Of a DNA stretch of 64,000 bases, positions 33,848-43,194 are shown piece after piece. Each line of letters starts with the position of its first letter. Position 1 is the first letter of the stretch. Made by a program: the position numbers and the translations under genes. A model generated the notes under the pieces. The model ran no database searches, was not told where the DNA came from, and saw only the letters and a list, made by a program, of their open reading frames with translations. Source of the stretch: Aliiglaciecola sp. CAU 1673 (lineage in GTDB: Bacteria; Pseudomonadota; Gammaproteobacteria; Enterobacterales; Alteromonadaceae); assembly GCF_029223185.1 (NCBI RefSeq), contig NZ_JARHUG010000003.1, positions 186,001-250,000 of the forward strand, written 5' to 3'.

Positions 33848-35056
33848 ATGACTCAAACGCAAACTTCGCAGAATGCACGGCGCTATGACATTGACTGGCT
33901 GCGTACCCTGGCATTTGGCATATTGATTTTGTACCACGTCGGCATGTATTACGTAGCTGATTGGGGCTGGCATATCAAAAACGAGCAAACTTTCGCTTGG
34001 CTCCAGGATGTAATGATCCTCTCGAATCCCTGGCGTATGTCCTTGTTGTTTTTTATCTCGGGCATGGCGCTGGCCTTGGTGGCGGACAAATATAAATACA
34101 CTGAGCTGGCCAGTATTCGCACCCGCCGGTTAATGCTGCCGCTGCTGTTTGGGATGTTCGTGATTGTGGCACCACAGCCTTACTATGAGGCCCTTGACCA
34201 AGGCCTGATTGAACCGGGCTTTTGGGCCTTCTGGCTGGAGTACATCAACCCCCATACCACTTTGCTGGTTGAACACCATAGCCCCATCGGTCTGCTTACC
34301 TGGAATCACTTATGGTTTCTGCCTTATCTGTGGTGCTACAGCTTGTTGATTCTGCTGTTGGCGCCAGTGCTTAAACGCTTGGCTCAAGGCCAAATGCTGA
34401 TAGCTGTGCCTTTCTGGATGGCTTTTTTCGCCATGGCTGTCATTCTGATGTTGATCTGGTTGGCGCTTCGCCAATCTTTTCCCAGTACCCATGCGCTATT
34501 AGATGATTGGTACAACCATGGTAAATATTTCAGCGTCTTTGTGCTCGGTTATGTTTTTCCTTTGCAGCAGCGCTGGTGGCAAGGGGCTATCGCAAACCGG
34601 AACCGTCTGCTGTTGTTGGCGCTTTGCACCTACAGCTTGATTATTCTGGATAATCATCAGGCGTTTCCTGATGCCGCGGCATTGTTTAACGAGAACCTGG
34701 CGGTGAAAATAACCTACGGTATGGTGTATACCGTCAATCATTGGGCCTGGATATTGGCAGTACTGGGATTAGCAGGCCATTGGCTGAATAAGCCCAGTCC
34801 AACTCTCAGGTACGCCAATGACGCGATTCTGCCCTGGTATATGTTGCATCAGACTCTGATTATTGTTGCCGCCGCCAACCTGAAAAGTCTTGCATTGGCC
34901 CCAGGACTCGAAGCGGTGATTATTCTGCTGCTGACCAGTGCTGGCTGTTATCTGGGTTATGAGATTGCCAAACGCAGCAACTGGCTAAGGCCGTTGTTTG
35001 GACTGAAAATGCGCCGCAAAAAAAATTCACATGCAGAAGGGCTAGCCGCCGTATAG
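33848..35056 (+). CDS. Acyltransferase family 3 membrane protein
   Basis: A 402-residue multi-pass protein with the family's opening RRYDIDWLRTLAFGILILYH containing the catalytic His region and DWLR motif, and about ten segments. Family members O-acylate sugars or glucans (OpgC-like, OafA). It is divergent from the LytTR regulator, with 98 bases between the starts, a common arrangement that suggests control by it. Substrate is not evident; the closest known relatives act on glucans or cell-surface polysaccharides. Confidence 0.82.
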   Translation: MTQTQTSQNARRYDIDWLRTLAFGILILYHVGMYYVADWGWHIKNEQTFAWLQDVMILSNPWRMSLLFFISGMALALVADKYKYTELASIRTRRLMLPLLFGMFVIVAPQPYYEALDQGLIEPGFWAFWLEYINPHTTLLVEHHSPIGLLTWNHLWFLPYLWCYSLLILLLAPVLKRLAQGQMLIAVPFWMAFFAMAVILMLIWLALRQSFPSTHALLDDWYNHGKYFSVFVLGYVFPLQQRWWQGAIANRNRLLLLALCTYSLIILDNHQAFPDAAALFNENLAVKITYGMVYTVNHWAWILAVLGLAGHWLNKPSPTLRYANDAILPWYMLHQTLIIVAAANLKSLALAPGLEAVIILLLTSAGCYLGYEIAKRSNWLRPLFGLKMRRKKNSHAEGLAAV

Positions 35057-35060
35057 GTGG

Positions 35061-36308
35061 CTAGGCTTTTATGCCTGATATTGATTGCCACTTGTCCTTC
35101 ATCTCGGCGATGGCTTTTAGTCGGGCTTTGTCCATGGCGCTACGAATATCTTTGCCTTTAATACCCTGCTCAACAAATGGCTGGGCTTGCACCCGTTGGG
35201 CTGCTGCGAAAGCATCACGAAAATAATCCGCCTGCGGATAGGGAGCCGTTTCAAAATGCAGGCGGCCGCGGGCATCGGCTTCACAGGCAATCAGCATCTG
35301 CTCGAAACGTTCGGGTTTGCGCCAGGCGTCACAGCGATTAAGCACTTTAAGCACTGTCTCCGGCCGCAGCTCAAAGGCGCGGTGTAAATGGGTGTGGAAC
35401 TCACCCGTCAACAGCGCCAGGTCGCGGCAGTCATTGGGCACTTTTAATCGGTCGCTGATCACTTCGATGGCTTTCAGGCCAAGGGTTTCATGGCCGCGAT
35501 GGGATGGCCAGTGCTCGGGTGGAGTCATCGCCTTGCCCAGATCATGGACCAAGGCGGCATAGCGTACGGCCAGACTATCAGACAGCGATACCGCCTGACT
35601 GAGCACCATCATGGTATGCACCCCAGTATCGATTTCGGGGTGCCATTTGGCCGGATTGGGTACGCCCCAAAGCGCATCCAGCTCGCCAAACCAGTCTTTC
35701 AGTGCGCCTACCGCGCGCAGGGTTTCAAAAAATACATCGGGATGGTTTTCGCTAAGGGCATTGGCCGTCTCTTTCCATACCCGTTCGGCAGACAGGTGAG
35801 CCAGTTCGCCGGATTGGGCTATCTCGCGCATCAGTTCCAGGGTTTCATTGGCAATACCAAAGCCCAAATGGTGATAGCGTGCGGCGAAGCGGGCGACCCG
35901 AAGTACACGCAGGGGATCTTCCACGAAGGCATCGGAAACATGACGCAGTATGCGGTTATCAAGGTCCTGTTTGCCATTAAAGGGATCGATCAGTTGCCCG
36001 TCATTGTCCAGGGCCATGGCGTTTACGGTGAGATCGCGTCTGGCCAAGTCCTGTTCTAGGGTCACATCGGGTGCGGCATGGCAAATAAAGCCGGTGTAGC
36101 CGCGGCCTGATTTACGTTCGGTGCGGGCCAGGGCATATTCTTCGGCGGTTTCAGGATGCAGGAAAACGGGGAAGTCTTTGCCGACCTGGCGATAGCCAAG
36201 GTCGAGCATCTGCTCTTCGGTGGCACCGACCACCACGTAGTCTCTTTCTTTGATTGGGCGATGTAAAAGCTGGTCACGGACCGCACCGCCCACTAGGTAG
36301 ATCTGCAT
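35061..36308 (-). CDS. cca: CCA tRNA nucleotidyltransferase
   Basis: A 415-residue enzyme with [25 protein letters not shown], the poly(A) polymerase/CCA head domain ([32 protein letters not shown]) and an HD domain ([20 protein letters not shown]) as in the multifunctional gammaproteobacterial Cca. It adds or repairs the 3' CCA of tRNAs. Start ATG at 36308 is used; a TTG lies 6 bases upstream. An 11-bp hairpin abuts the start. It is convergent with the acyltransferase gene, 4 bases between stops. Confidence 0.93.
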   Translation of the reverse strand: MQIYLVGGAVRDQLLHRPIKERDYVVVGATEEQMLDLGYRQVGKDFPVFLHPETAEEYALARTERKSGRGYTGFICHAAPDVTLEQDLARRDLTVNAMALDNDGQLIDPFNGKQDLDNRILRHVSDAFVEDPLRVLRVARFAARYHHLGFGIANETLELMREIAQSGELAHLSAERVWKETANALSENHPDVFFETLRAVGALKDWFGELDALWGVPNPAKWHPEIDTGVHTMMVLSQAVSLSDSLAVRYAALVHDLGKAMTPPEHWPSHRGHETLGLKAIEVISDRLKVPNDCRDLALLTGEFHTHLHRAFELRPETVLKVLNRCDAWRKPERFEQMLIACEADARGRLHFETAPYPQADYFRDAFAAAQRVQAQPFVEQGIKGKDIRSAMDKARLKAIAEMKDKWQSISGIKA

Positions 36309-36309
36309 A

Positions 36310-36337
36310 AGCAAGCAAACTTAGTTGTTTGCTTGCT
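36310..36337. promoter_or_regulatory. 11-bp perfect hairpin immediately before the cca start
   Basis: AGCAAGCAAAC (36310-36320) and GTTTGCTTGCT (36327-36337) are exact reverse complements with a 6-base loop. The stem ends one base before the cca ATG and there is no visible ribosome site in front of it. It could limit or regulate translation of cca, or end the upstream transcript. Confidence 0.55.
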
Positions 36338-36367
36338 ATTCTGCCTGAAGAAGGGACGGTGATCGAA

Positions 36368-36781
36368 TTAGTTGGTAGCGTCGACCAGTTCTTTGCTGTC
36401 GTTAACCTGGACGGCGTCAACAGGTGCTTTGCCGGCGGCAGGCTTGGCTTGTGGCCAAAGATTACGTGGCTTAAACACCTTTAACATGGTCAGATTAAAC
36501 AGCATATAGGCACACAGAGCCAGGAACCAAGGCACCAGGATCACGCTGCTAACGACAAATAAAGCGGTACCGACCACTTCGTTTTCGTCCCAGGCTTTTT
36601 GCACTTTGGCACTGACAGAAGGAATGCTATCTAAGGCAAAAGAAACTTGCCCATCGACCATATCGGCATCGGATGCGATGATTTGTGTGCTTTGAGAAGC
36701 AGGCACTTCAGCACTGTAGTTTTCATACAGGTTAAAGGCGAACAAGCACAGGAACACCAGGGGAAGAACAGAAATTTTCAT
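36368..36781 (-). CDS. Hypothetical inner-membrane protein, 137 aa
   Basis: The start MKISVLPLVFLCL is preceded by GAGG; it gives a first membrane segment or signal. A soluble stretch (residues ~25-75) is followed by a second strong segment, ALFVVSSVILVPWFLALCAY, and a basic/alanine-rich cytoplasmic tail. No family is recognised. It lies 60 bases upstream of cca on the same strand with a hairpin between. Confidence 0.55.
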   Translation of the reverse strand: MKISVLPLVFLCLFAFNLYENYSAEVPASQSTQIIASDADMVDGQVSFALDSIPSVSAKVQKAWDENEVVGTALFVVSSVILVPWFLALCAYMLFNLTMLKVFKPRNLWPQAKPAAGKAPVDAVQVNDSKELVDATN

Positions 36782-37148
36782 TGATTGCCTCATTAAACTC
36801 AGGCTATTGCCCAACCAAAACAATGCATCGGTCTCGTAGCCTTAGTCTGTTCAGCTCGTATATACCCCAGCGGCGCGCATCATAAGGCGGAATTGTGCAA
36901 TTTGGAAGTGGTTTTCAGGAAATATTTTGATTGAAAAGTAATCAGTCTTGTATTGTCCTGAGATGGCTGTAGTAAGTGAATGCTCCTCGAGCTTGCTCGT
37001 TCGGTTCTGATGCCAGCGTTGTTTGTTTTTTTGTGACACGCGATAAGGCATATCATTCACTGAGTTTGGCCTTTGACAAGCCAGGGATAAGGGGTTAGCT
37101 TGGCTCTCTTTGTTGTTGACCCTCTCCATTACCGGTGCCGCCAAGCCC
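36782..37148. other. Divergent promoter region, no gene seen
   Basis: About 365 bases between the minus-strand membrane protein gene and the plus-strand gspA-like gene. I see no open reading frame of credible composition, no strong hairpin and no clear sigma site. Confidence 0.4.
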
Positions 37149-38060
37149 ATGTATTTGAATTATTTCGGCTTATCAGATAACCCTTTCTCTATTGCGCCCA
37201 ACCCGGACTATTTGTTTATGAGTCCCCGGCATAAGGAAGCCCTGGCCCATTTAACCTTTGGTCTTAGGGAAAGTGGCGGCTTTGTCATGCTCACCGGCGA
37301 GGTGGGGACCGGCAAAACCACGGTATCGCGCAAACTGATGCAGCAATTGCCGGATAATACCCAGGTGGCGATGATCCTGAATCCCACCTTGTCGGCCATA
37401 GAGTTACTCGCCACCATCTGTGATGAGCTCGGGGTGGACTATGAAGATGAAAAGGCCAGCCTCAAATATTTTACCGACAAGATCCTAAGCCGTCTGGCAG
37501 CCAATCATGAGCGAGGCATCAACACGGTATTGATTATCGATGAGGCCCAGCACCTGCTGCCTGAAGTATTGGAGCAACTGAGACTGTTAACCAATCTGGA
37601 AACCAATCGCGAGAAGCTTTTAAAAGTAGTGCTGATTGGTCAGCCGGAGTTGCAGCAACTGCTTAAACGTAACGAGCTTCGCCAGTTGGCCCAGCGTATT
37701 ACCGCCCGTTATCACCTGTTGCCGCTGACCGGCAGCGAAGTGAAAGACTATATCGCTCATCGCTTATCAGTAGCTGGTGGCGACAAAAGTCTGTTTAGTG
37801 CCAGCGCACTGCAGGCGGTGTATCAGATCACCGGTGGCATTCCCCGAGTGATTAACCTGTTATGCGATCGCGCGCTGACATTGGCTTTTACCAAGCAACG
37901 CCCACAAGTACCGCGCTATCTGTTTTTGGCAGCAGCCGGGCAAATTCTGGGCGAGGATGTGGTCAGCCAGCGCCAAGGCCGACAATGGGGATTGCTGATG
38001 GGGGGCTTATTGTTATTGGGCGCGGCGCTGGGATTTATCGCAGGGAGGCTGTATGGCTGA
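37149..38060 (+). CDS. ExeA/GspA-like AAA ATPase
   Basis: A 303-residue ATPase starting MYLNYFGLSDNPFSIAPNPD, with Walker A GEVGTGKTT, Walker B VLIIDEAQHLLPE, and a C-terminal hydrophobic segment (WGLLMGGLLLLGAALGFIAG) that anchors it. ExeA works with ExeB to assemble the type II secretin through peptidoglycan. The downstream gene encodes a GspB domain and overlaps it by 8 bases, supporting ExeA over MshM. No other secretion genes adjoin it. Confidence 0.82.
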   Translation: MYLNYFGLSDNPFSIAPNPDYLFMSPRHKEALAHLTFGLRESGGFVMLTGEVGTGKTTVSRKLMQQLPDNTQVAMILNPTLSAIELLATICDELGVDYEDEKASLKYFTDKILSRLAANHERGINTVLIIDEAQHLLPEVLEQLRLLTNLETNREKLLKVVLIGQPELQQLLKRNELRQLAQRITARYHLLPLTGSEVKDYIAHRLSVAGGDKSLFSASALQAVYQITGGIPRVINLLCDRALTLAFTKQRPQVPRYLFLAAAGQILGEDVVSQRQGRQWGLLMGGLLLLGAALGFIAGRLYG

Positions 38061-39069
38061 GCGTGTAAGCATTGATGCTCTGAAACCGGGCATGGTGATC
38101 CTGCAAATCGCAGCACAAAACGGCCCGGTAAAAATTCGAAAATCCGGCTTGGTAACCAGCGAGGCCATGGTACACGGCCTGCGTGAGATGGGCGTCAGTG
38201 AACTGATTATCGACCCGGCACAAACAGTAGAACTGGAAACCAGCGCCCCTGTTGCCCCAAAGTCCACTCATACCCGAACTTTGTTACGCCGGGATAGCGG
38301 CCATAAGCCTTTGGATAATCAGCTCTCGGAGCAGTTTAATCGCAGCTTATTTATGCCTTCGGTGCAGTCTTTGCCCGGCCCTTGGCGCTATTACGGCAAA
38401 CGGGCCCTTACCGGGGCGATGGTACTAATCGGCGGTTTTGCGCTGGGCTGGACTGGCGCGACTTATGAACAATGGCGCGGTATTTTTGAGAGTAAGCCGG
38501 TGGTTGAGGTAGCTGCGACGCCAGCGGCAAACAACGTGGTTAATGTGCAAGATGCGTTGCCGGCGCCAGCGAACAGCAGCCCTGTCGATCAGTTACCAGC
38601 AACGTCCCCCGATACTGAGACTGCGGTGCCTGCCAAAAGGCTGGTCAGTATTCCTAACGGTGAGGCTGAAGTGGAGGGCGACGTACTTAACACGCCTGCT
38701 AAAGTGCCATCTACACAAGATATTTCTCCAGAGCTTATGCAAAAATTCCGCGAAGCGGTGATTGCCCTCGATGAAGAAATGCCCCTTGAGAAACCGGTTC
38801 GGGAGCGTCCTGCGACAATGGAAACCAGTGACGTGGTTAGTGTGGATCAATTACCGGCCTGGGTGCAGGCCGATTTACCCAGCCTCTCTTTCTCTGCCCA
38901 TATGTACGCCTCGGAAGCGGCAGATCGCTGGGTACGGGTGAACGGTATGGCGCTAGGTGAGGGGGATTGGATCACCGACAACCTGAGAATTCTGCGTATC
39001 GAACCCCAGCAAGTGGTGTTGCTGTTCAAAGGTCAGGAATTTAGTATGGCCGCGTTAACCGATTGGTGA
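38053..39069 (+). CDS. GspB-like protein with an N-terminal DUF3391 domain (fusion)
   Basis: Residues 1-75 resemble DUF3391, the domain usually found before HD-GYP (VSIDALKPGMVILQI, GPVKIRKSGLVTSEAMVHGL). A membrane segment (ALTGAMVLIGGFALGWTGAT) follows, then a low-complexity Pro/Ala region and a C-terminal GspB domain (residues ~275-338: LPSLSFSAHMYASEAADRWV, LGEGDWITDNLRILRIEPQQ). It overlaps the ExeA-like gene by 8 bases. GspB helps build the secretin. The added cytoplasmic DUF3391 is unexpected in GspB and may link secretion to c-di-GMP signalling. Confidence 0.78.
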   Translation: MAERVSIDALKPGMVILQIAAQNGPVKIRKSGLVTSEAMVHGLREMGVSELIIDPAQTVELETSAPVAPKSTHTRTLLRRDSGHKPLDNQLSEQFNRSLFMPSVQSLPGPWRYYGKRALTGAMVLIGGFALGWTGATYEQWRGIFESKPVVEVAATPAANNVVNVQDALPAPANSSPVDQLPATSPDTETAVPAKRLVSIPNGEAEVEGDVLNTPAKVPSTQDISPELMQKFREAVIALDEEMPLEKPVRERPATMETSDVVSVDQLPAWVQADLPSLSFSAHMYASEAADRWVRVNGMALGEGDWITDNLRILRIEPQQVVLLFKGQEFSMAALTDW

Positions 39070-39155
39070 GATGCGTAACAAATGACGAGCTTCAGACGGT
39101 CGGGCTGGACAAACACTTCGGGCATGCGCTGTCCAGCAACATATTAGACTCCCTT

Positions 39156-40349
39156 TTAGTCCAACTGTCCTAAAAACACATCCTTAAAAAACTTAGGCAG
39201 ATTCATTTTAAATTCATCAGGGCGCACCCCCGATTCGATTTTATCCTGTGCTTTGGATAAATCGACAATCTTTAATTCTGTGTAATGTTGTGAGCGAGCT
39301 GAGTAAAAAGTGCGGACAATGGGACACAGGGGATCTTCTTTATTCATCCTTGTGACAATGCCGATTTTACCGCTCTTGAGTTTGACCAATGAGCCTACTG
39401 GGTGGACGCCCATGCAGCGTACAAACTGCTGCACCAACTGTTGATCTAGCTTTCCCTGACTGCTGGATAACAGTGATTTTAACGATTGTGTGGGCGTGAG
39501 CGCCTTACGCCAAGGTCTATCAGATGTCATTGCATCATAAGTATCCACAATGGCGGCCATGCGAGCATATACGGACAGCTCATCACCGGACTTACCTTTT
39601 GGATAACCAGACCCATCCAATCTTTCATGGTGGTTTGCCACCACATCCAGTACTACTTCCGATTCAATCTTGGAGGATTTCAGCAATTTAACGCCAAAAT
39701 CCACATGGGTACGCATCAAGTTTTGCTCTTCGTTGGTCAGTGAGGATGGCTTATCCAGCAAGTTGTTTTGTAAGGTGGCCATGCCCACATCCATCATCAT
39801 GCCGCCTTGACCGAGTTCATCAATCAACTCTCGGTCGAAACCCAAGTGACGGGCAAAGAGTCCCATCAGGATTGAACTGTTGAGGGAGTGCTCCAGCAAA
39901 TAATCATTCTTGTCTTTAATCAGGGTTAGACAGGAAAGAGCATTGGGATTGTCAAACAGCGACTCCATCATATCGTGACTCAGCGACATCAGTTCGGTCA
40001 CTTTTACCTGCGCACCCTGACGAAGACGCTTGAATATTCTTGATTGAACAGTTTTCGCCTGACTATATAAGTTTTGCGCCTCTTTCAGGGCCCCGGCTTC
40101 ACTCTTCTTAGGTGGTGGATCTTCCTGCGCTTTAGGCGCAGCCACAGGCTCTTCTTCTTTTTCAAAGCCAAGCAGACTGCGTGATAAATCCACTTCTACT
40201 TCTTTAATGCCACGCGCTTTAAGGCGGGGAATAATGCCAGGATCCTTGATCAATCCGGAGGTTTTCACCTTAAGAAAACCGCTCTGTTCGGTGACCTGAG
40301 TCACATACATACCGGCCTTAATTTCGTCGATGGGAAAGCGCTTTAACAT
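39156..40349 (-). CDS. DUF3391-containing HD-GYP domain protein with altered HD motif
   Basis: N-terminal DUF3391 (RFPIDEIKAGMYVTQVTEQS, FLKVKTSGLIKDPGIIPRLK) followed by an HD-GYP domain with the GYP part intact (VVANHHERLDGSGYPKGKSG) and THVDFGVKLLK. At the HD motif the usual HDIGK is replaced: the sequence reads MMMDVGMATLQ, so the His is a Met and the Lys is missing. HD-GYP proteins hydrolyse c-di-GMP, but this one may be inactive or altered. It converges on the DUF3391-GspB gene, 86 bases apart. Confidence 0.85.
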   Translation of the reverse strand: MLKRFPIDEIKAGMYVTQVTEQSGFLKVKTSGLIKDPGIIPRLKARGIKEVEVDLSRSLLGFEKEEEPVAAPKAQEDPPPKKSEAGALKEAQNLYSQAKTVQSRIFKRLRQGAQVKVTELMSLSHDMMESLFDNPNALSCLTLIKDKNDYLLEHSLNSSILMGLFARHLGFDRELIDELGQGGMMMDVGMATLQNNLLDKPSSLTNEEQNLMRTHVDFGVKLLKSSKIESEVVLDVVANHHERLDGSGYPKGKSGDELSVYARMAAIVDTYDAMTSDRPWRKALTPTQSLKSLLSSSQGKLDQQLVQQFVRCMGVHPVGSLVKLKSGKIGIVTRMNKEDPLCPIVRTFYSARSQHYTELKIVDLSKAQDKIESGVRPDEFKMNLPKFFKDVFLGQLD

Positions 40350-40454
40350 AGGATTGTCTTACTGCCGTTGACGTCGCGAATAGACAGGGCTGAACTATCG
40401 ACCAAAGTGGACAAGAGATCAAGCTGTTGCGTTGTAAGCGGGGCGTCGGACACG

Positions 40455-40490
40455 AAAGAAACCCGGTTTTTGAGGATACCGGGTTTCTTT
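40455..40490 (-). terminator. Rho-independent terminator (13-bp stem)
   Basis: AAAGAAACCCGGT (40455-40467) and ACCGGGTTTCTTT (40478-40490) pair perfectly with a 10-base loop; on the minus strand a T-rich end (TTTCTTT) follows. It ends the lipoprotein gene whose stop is 9 bases upstream. Confidence 0.85.
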
Positions 40491-40498
40491 GTGGAACA

Positions 40499-42421
40499 TT
40501 ACTGAGAGGCCTTTTTAGTCATGATCACCAAAGAAGCACTTTGTATGGTTTCATCGTACAAATCATACTGCAACTCTTGCCAGAAGTAGTGCTTGTCACC
40601 CTCAATTTTATAGGGCGTTAACTTGCGGCGTACCAGGGTAGAGAATTCGCCATTGGCTCTGGCATTCTGGATAATAGAGACGCATTCTTCATAACTGTCG
40701 GCTCCGGCACAACTGGATCTATAATTGACCAGGTTAAAGCTGTCATCGGCATTTAGCGTCCAAAAGCCCCTTGGTTCAGCATCGTAACTGTAATGGTAGT
40801 AATCGCCTTTGTTATTGCCGGCCAATTTCATATGGTCCTGCTGCCAGCCATCGAACTTCAGAAAGCTGAGGTGCTGATAGCGGCCCTGCAATTGTTCACT
40901 GCTCAGTGATATAGGCTGAGCCTCTTCGAAACTATAGAAATAGGTATAGACTTCATTGCTTTCGGTAAGCAGGTTGAAGCCGGTGGCCACTCTATCACCG
41001 GCAAGGGTGAGATAGAATTGGTAGGTAGTGGATTGCCCGGCATGGCTAAGCGTTAAACTGTTCTGTTGCCTTGACCAGTTGATTGGTATGGACAAGATGT
41101 CGCCGTCAATGGAACGGGTTTCCAATCTGGCGGATTGAGCATCATCAATAATTAACCTGTTGGCGCTTTTAAGTAAGGGGTAATTCTCAAAGGCTGCGGG
41201 AATAGTAAATCTGGATGCATATGTGCTGCCCACCGCTATCTGCGGCGCTTCTGTGGGGGTGAGCAAACTGAATTCCTGCACGCTGGTGAAACTGCTTTGT
41301 AAAAAGTGCTCTAGTCCATCGTACTCGGCTAGATTAGTGCCGGAAAATTCATCCGTTAGCTCCGGCTTGATGGTGGTTTTCATTATCATCAGTGCTGTAT
41401 CGGCAAACAGAATTTCTGCTTCGCTGAGGATAAAGTTTACTGCGATCTCCACATCTCTGCTGTCTGCCCTTCTGGGCACTCTGAGAGTGTAGTTCTCGAT
41501 GACCGCGGTGCCTGTGGAGCTATTTAGTTGGATGCCCGTGGCGTTTCCAAAAGCAGCCAGGCTGACATGGTAGCTACCGCTGTAGCTGGCGGAGCGAAGT
41601 GCATTCCATTCCACATTTATATAGTAATTGAGTCGTCCTTCCAGGACGCTTCTTTCCAGATCCAGATCCAGCGACAACGCAAAACCGGCTGGCGATTGGG
41701 GATCACCGTACATGGCTTTGTTGGGGGCATAAGTTGATGGTACTAGAGTATTGGTGGTAAAGGACTCTCGCTTGTTACTGGCGATATGCAACCGATATCT
41801 GTTGCCCTCTTTCACCAATGCTTCAATTTCCAGGTTTTCCATTGTGCAATCCTGGCAACCCGGCTCCATTACACGAATATCGATAAAACCGTAGTTAACG
41901 CTCCAGGACAGTGGATAGGGCTGTTTGTCATTGTCGACGAATACACCGCTATAGTCCTCGAACAAGTGAACTTGATGACCGGACTCCAAAACCCAGTGTC
42001 CGGTGAAGTTATCTCGGCCCAGATTGATGTTCTGGTATTGATCCGGGTTGTCTTCCACCTCGATATTCAGCGGGTAGCTGGTGCTGGCCTTGCCGTCGGA
42101 CACCGTGACCTGCAGGCTATGGCTGCCGATATCAAAAAAGCCGGCGTTGGCTTTGAGGGTCAGTTGATTCTGATTGAAATCGTAACTCAACCAATCCGGT
42201 TTTTCGGTGAAGCTTACACTGAGGTTGTCACCGTCACTGTCTTTGGCATCAATGACTAATAAACCTTCAACTCTGGCCTTGGTATTGAGGCTGAATAGCC
42301 CTGACAAGGTTGGTGCACTATTGGGTGTTGATGGAGTGCTAGTATCGTTGCTCGAAGAACCTCCGCCGCAGCCATAAAGCAGCGTTGCCAGCAACAGGCA
42401 GGCAATAGAATGCGCTTTCAT
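40499..42421 (-). CDS. Large lipoprotein with an N-terminal Ig/cadherin-like domain, 640 aa
   Basis: Lipobox LLYGCGGGSSS with a low-complexity Ser/Thr spacer behind it. Residues ~38-125 form a putative Ig/cadherin-like domain (VEGLLVIDAKDSDGDNLSVS, FDIGSHSLQVTVSDGKAST). The remaining 500 residues are beta-rich with no family recognised; WSVNYGFIDIRVMEPGCQDC and the RGFWTLNADDSFNLVNYRSS region may be repeats of one fold. Probably outer-membrane surface-exposed. A terminator follows. Function unknown. Confidence 0.65.
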   Translation of the reverse strand: MKAHSIACLLLATLLYGCGGGSSSNDTSTPSTPNSAPTLSGLFSLNTKARVEGLLVIDAKDSDGDNLSVSFTEKPDWLSYDFNQNQLTLKANAGFFDIGSHSLQVTVSDGKASTSYPLNIEVEDNPDQYQNINLGRDNFTGHWVLESGHQVHLFEDYSGVFVDNDKQPYPLSWSVNYGFIDIRVMEPGCQDCTMENLEIEALVKEGNRYRLHIASNKRESFTTNTLVPSTYAPNKAMYGDPQSPAGFALSLDLDLERSVLEGRLNYYINVEWNALRSASYSGSYHVSLAAFGNATGIQLNSSTGTAVIENYTLRVPRRADSRDVEIAVNFILSEAEILFADTALMIMKTTIKPELTDEFSGTNLAEYDGLEHFLQSSFTSVQEFSLLTPTEAPQIAVGSTYASRFTIPAAFENYPLLKSANRLIIDDAQSARLETRSIDGDILSIPINWSRQQNSLTLSHAGQSTTYQFYLTLAGDRVATGFNLLTESNEVYTYFYSFEEAQPISLSSEQLQGRYQHLSFLKFDGWQQDHMKLAGNNKGDYYHYSYDAEPRGFWTLNADDSFNLVNYRSSCAGADSYEECVSIIQNARANGEFSTLVRRKLTPYKIEGDKHYFWQELQYDLYDETIQSASLVIMTKKASQ

Positions 42422-42591
42422 TATTTCACTATCCTAGACATTTTGTGTTTTAGCTCACAAGGCGTGAACCACCAGTCTTCCTGACCGAAGGGGTAGAAGA
42501 GGCGAGAATTCTAGCAGAACGGCTCCCACTTCGACAGGTGGAGCAGTCGAAAAGATAGCCCGTCCTATTATGCCTGAATGAAGAAAAGAGG

Positions 42592-43194
42592 TTATTCACG
42601 CCAGGCGGGAATACTGCGCTCATATAAGGCAATAGCGTCTTGTAGCGTCAGGGTTTCGCCAATGGCATCCAGGCCTTTGATTAACTTGAATTTATGATGG
42701 GCCTCAATGGCGAAATCAAAACGGTAATCGCCCAGTTTGACCTGCTGTGCCGGTAAATTCACGGTGATCTGTACCGCCGGATCCGCCTTCACTGCGTCAA
42801 ACAGCACATCCATTTGCTGGCTTTCAAGGGCAATGGGTAAAAGCTGATTGTTCATGCAGTTGCCGTAAAAAATATCGGCAAAGCTGACGGCAATCACGAC
42901 CTTGAAGCCATAATCCGTCAGTGACCAGGGCGCGTGTTCACGGCTACTGCCGCAGCCAAAGTTTTCCCTGGCGAGCAAAATGCTGGCGCCCTGATATTCG
43001 GGTTTATTCAACTCAAAGTCAGGATTAGGCTCTTTTTCATGCAGATCCAGGTAACGCCAGTCGTGAAACAGGTGCTTACCATAGCCTGCGCGGGTCACGG
43101 CAGTAAGGAATTGCTTGGGGATAATCTGGTCGGTATCCACGTTGGCCCGATCCATCGGCACAGCGGTGCCTTCAACAATACTGATACCTGTCAT
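42592..43194 (-). CDS. leuD: 3-isopropylmalate dehydratase small subunit
   Basis: A 200-residue Leu[52 protein letters not shown] and the [18 protein letters not shown] segment. It pairs with LeuC to isomerise 2-isopropylmalate to 3-isopropylmalate in leucine synthesis. Its ATG overlaps the leuC stop (ATGA). Confidence 0.97.
   Translation of the reverse strand: MTGISIVEGTAVPMDRANVDTDQIIPKQFLTAVTRAGYGKHLFHDWRYLDLHEKEPNPDFELNKPEYQGASILLARENFGCGSSREHAPWSLTDYGFKVVIAVSFADIFYGNCMNNQLLPIALESQQMDVLFDAVKADPAVQITVNLPAQQVKLGDYRFDFAIEAHHKFKLIKGLDAIGETLTLQDAIALYERSIPAWRE

Noticed and set aside
35490-36059. Plus-strand 189-codon frame opposite cca
   Set aside because: Lies entirely over conserved Cca motifs on the other strand.
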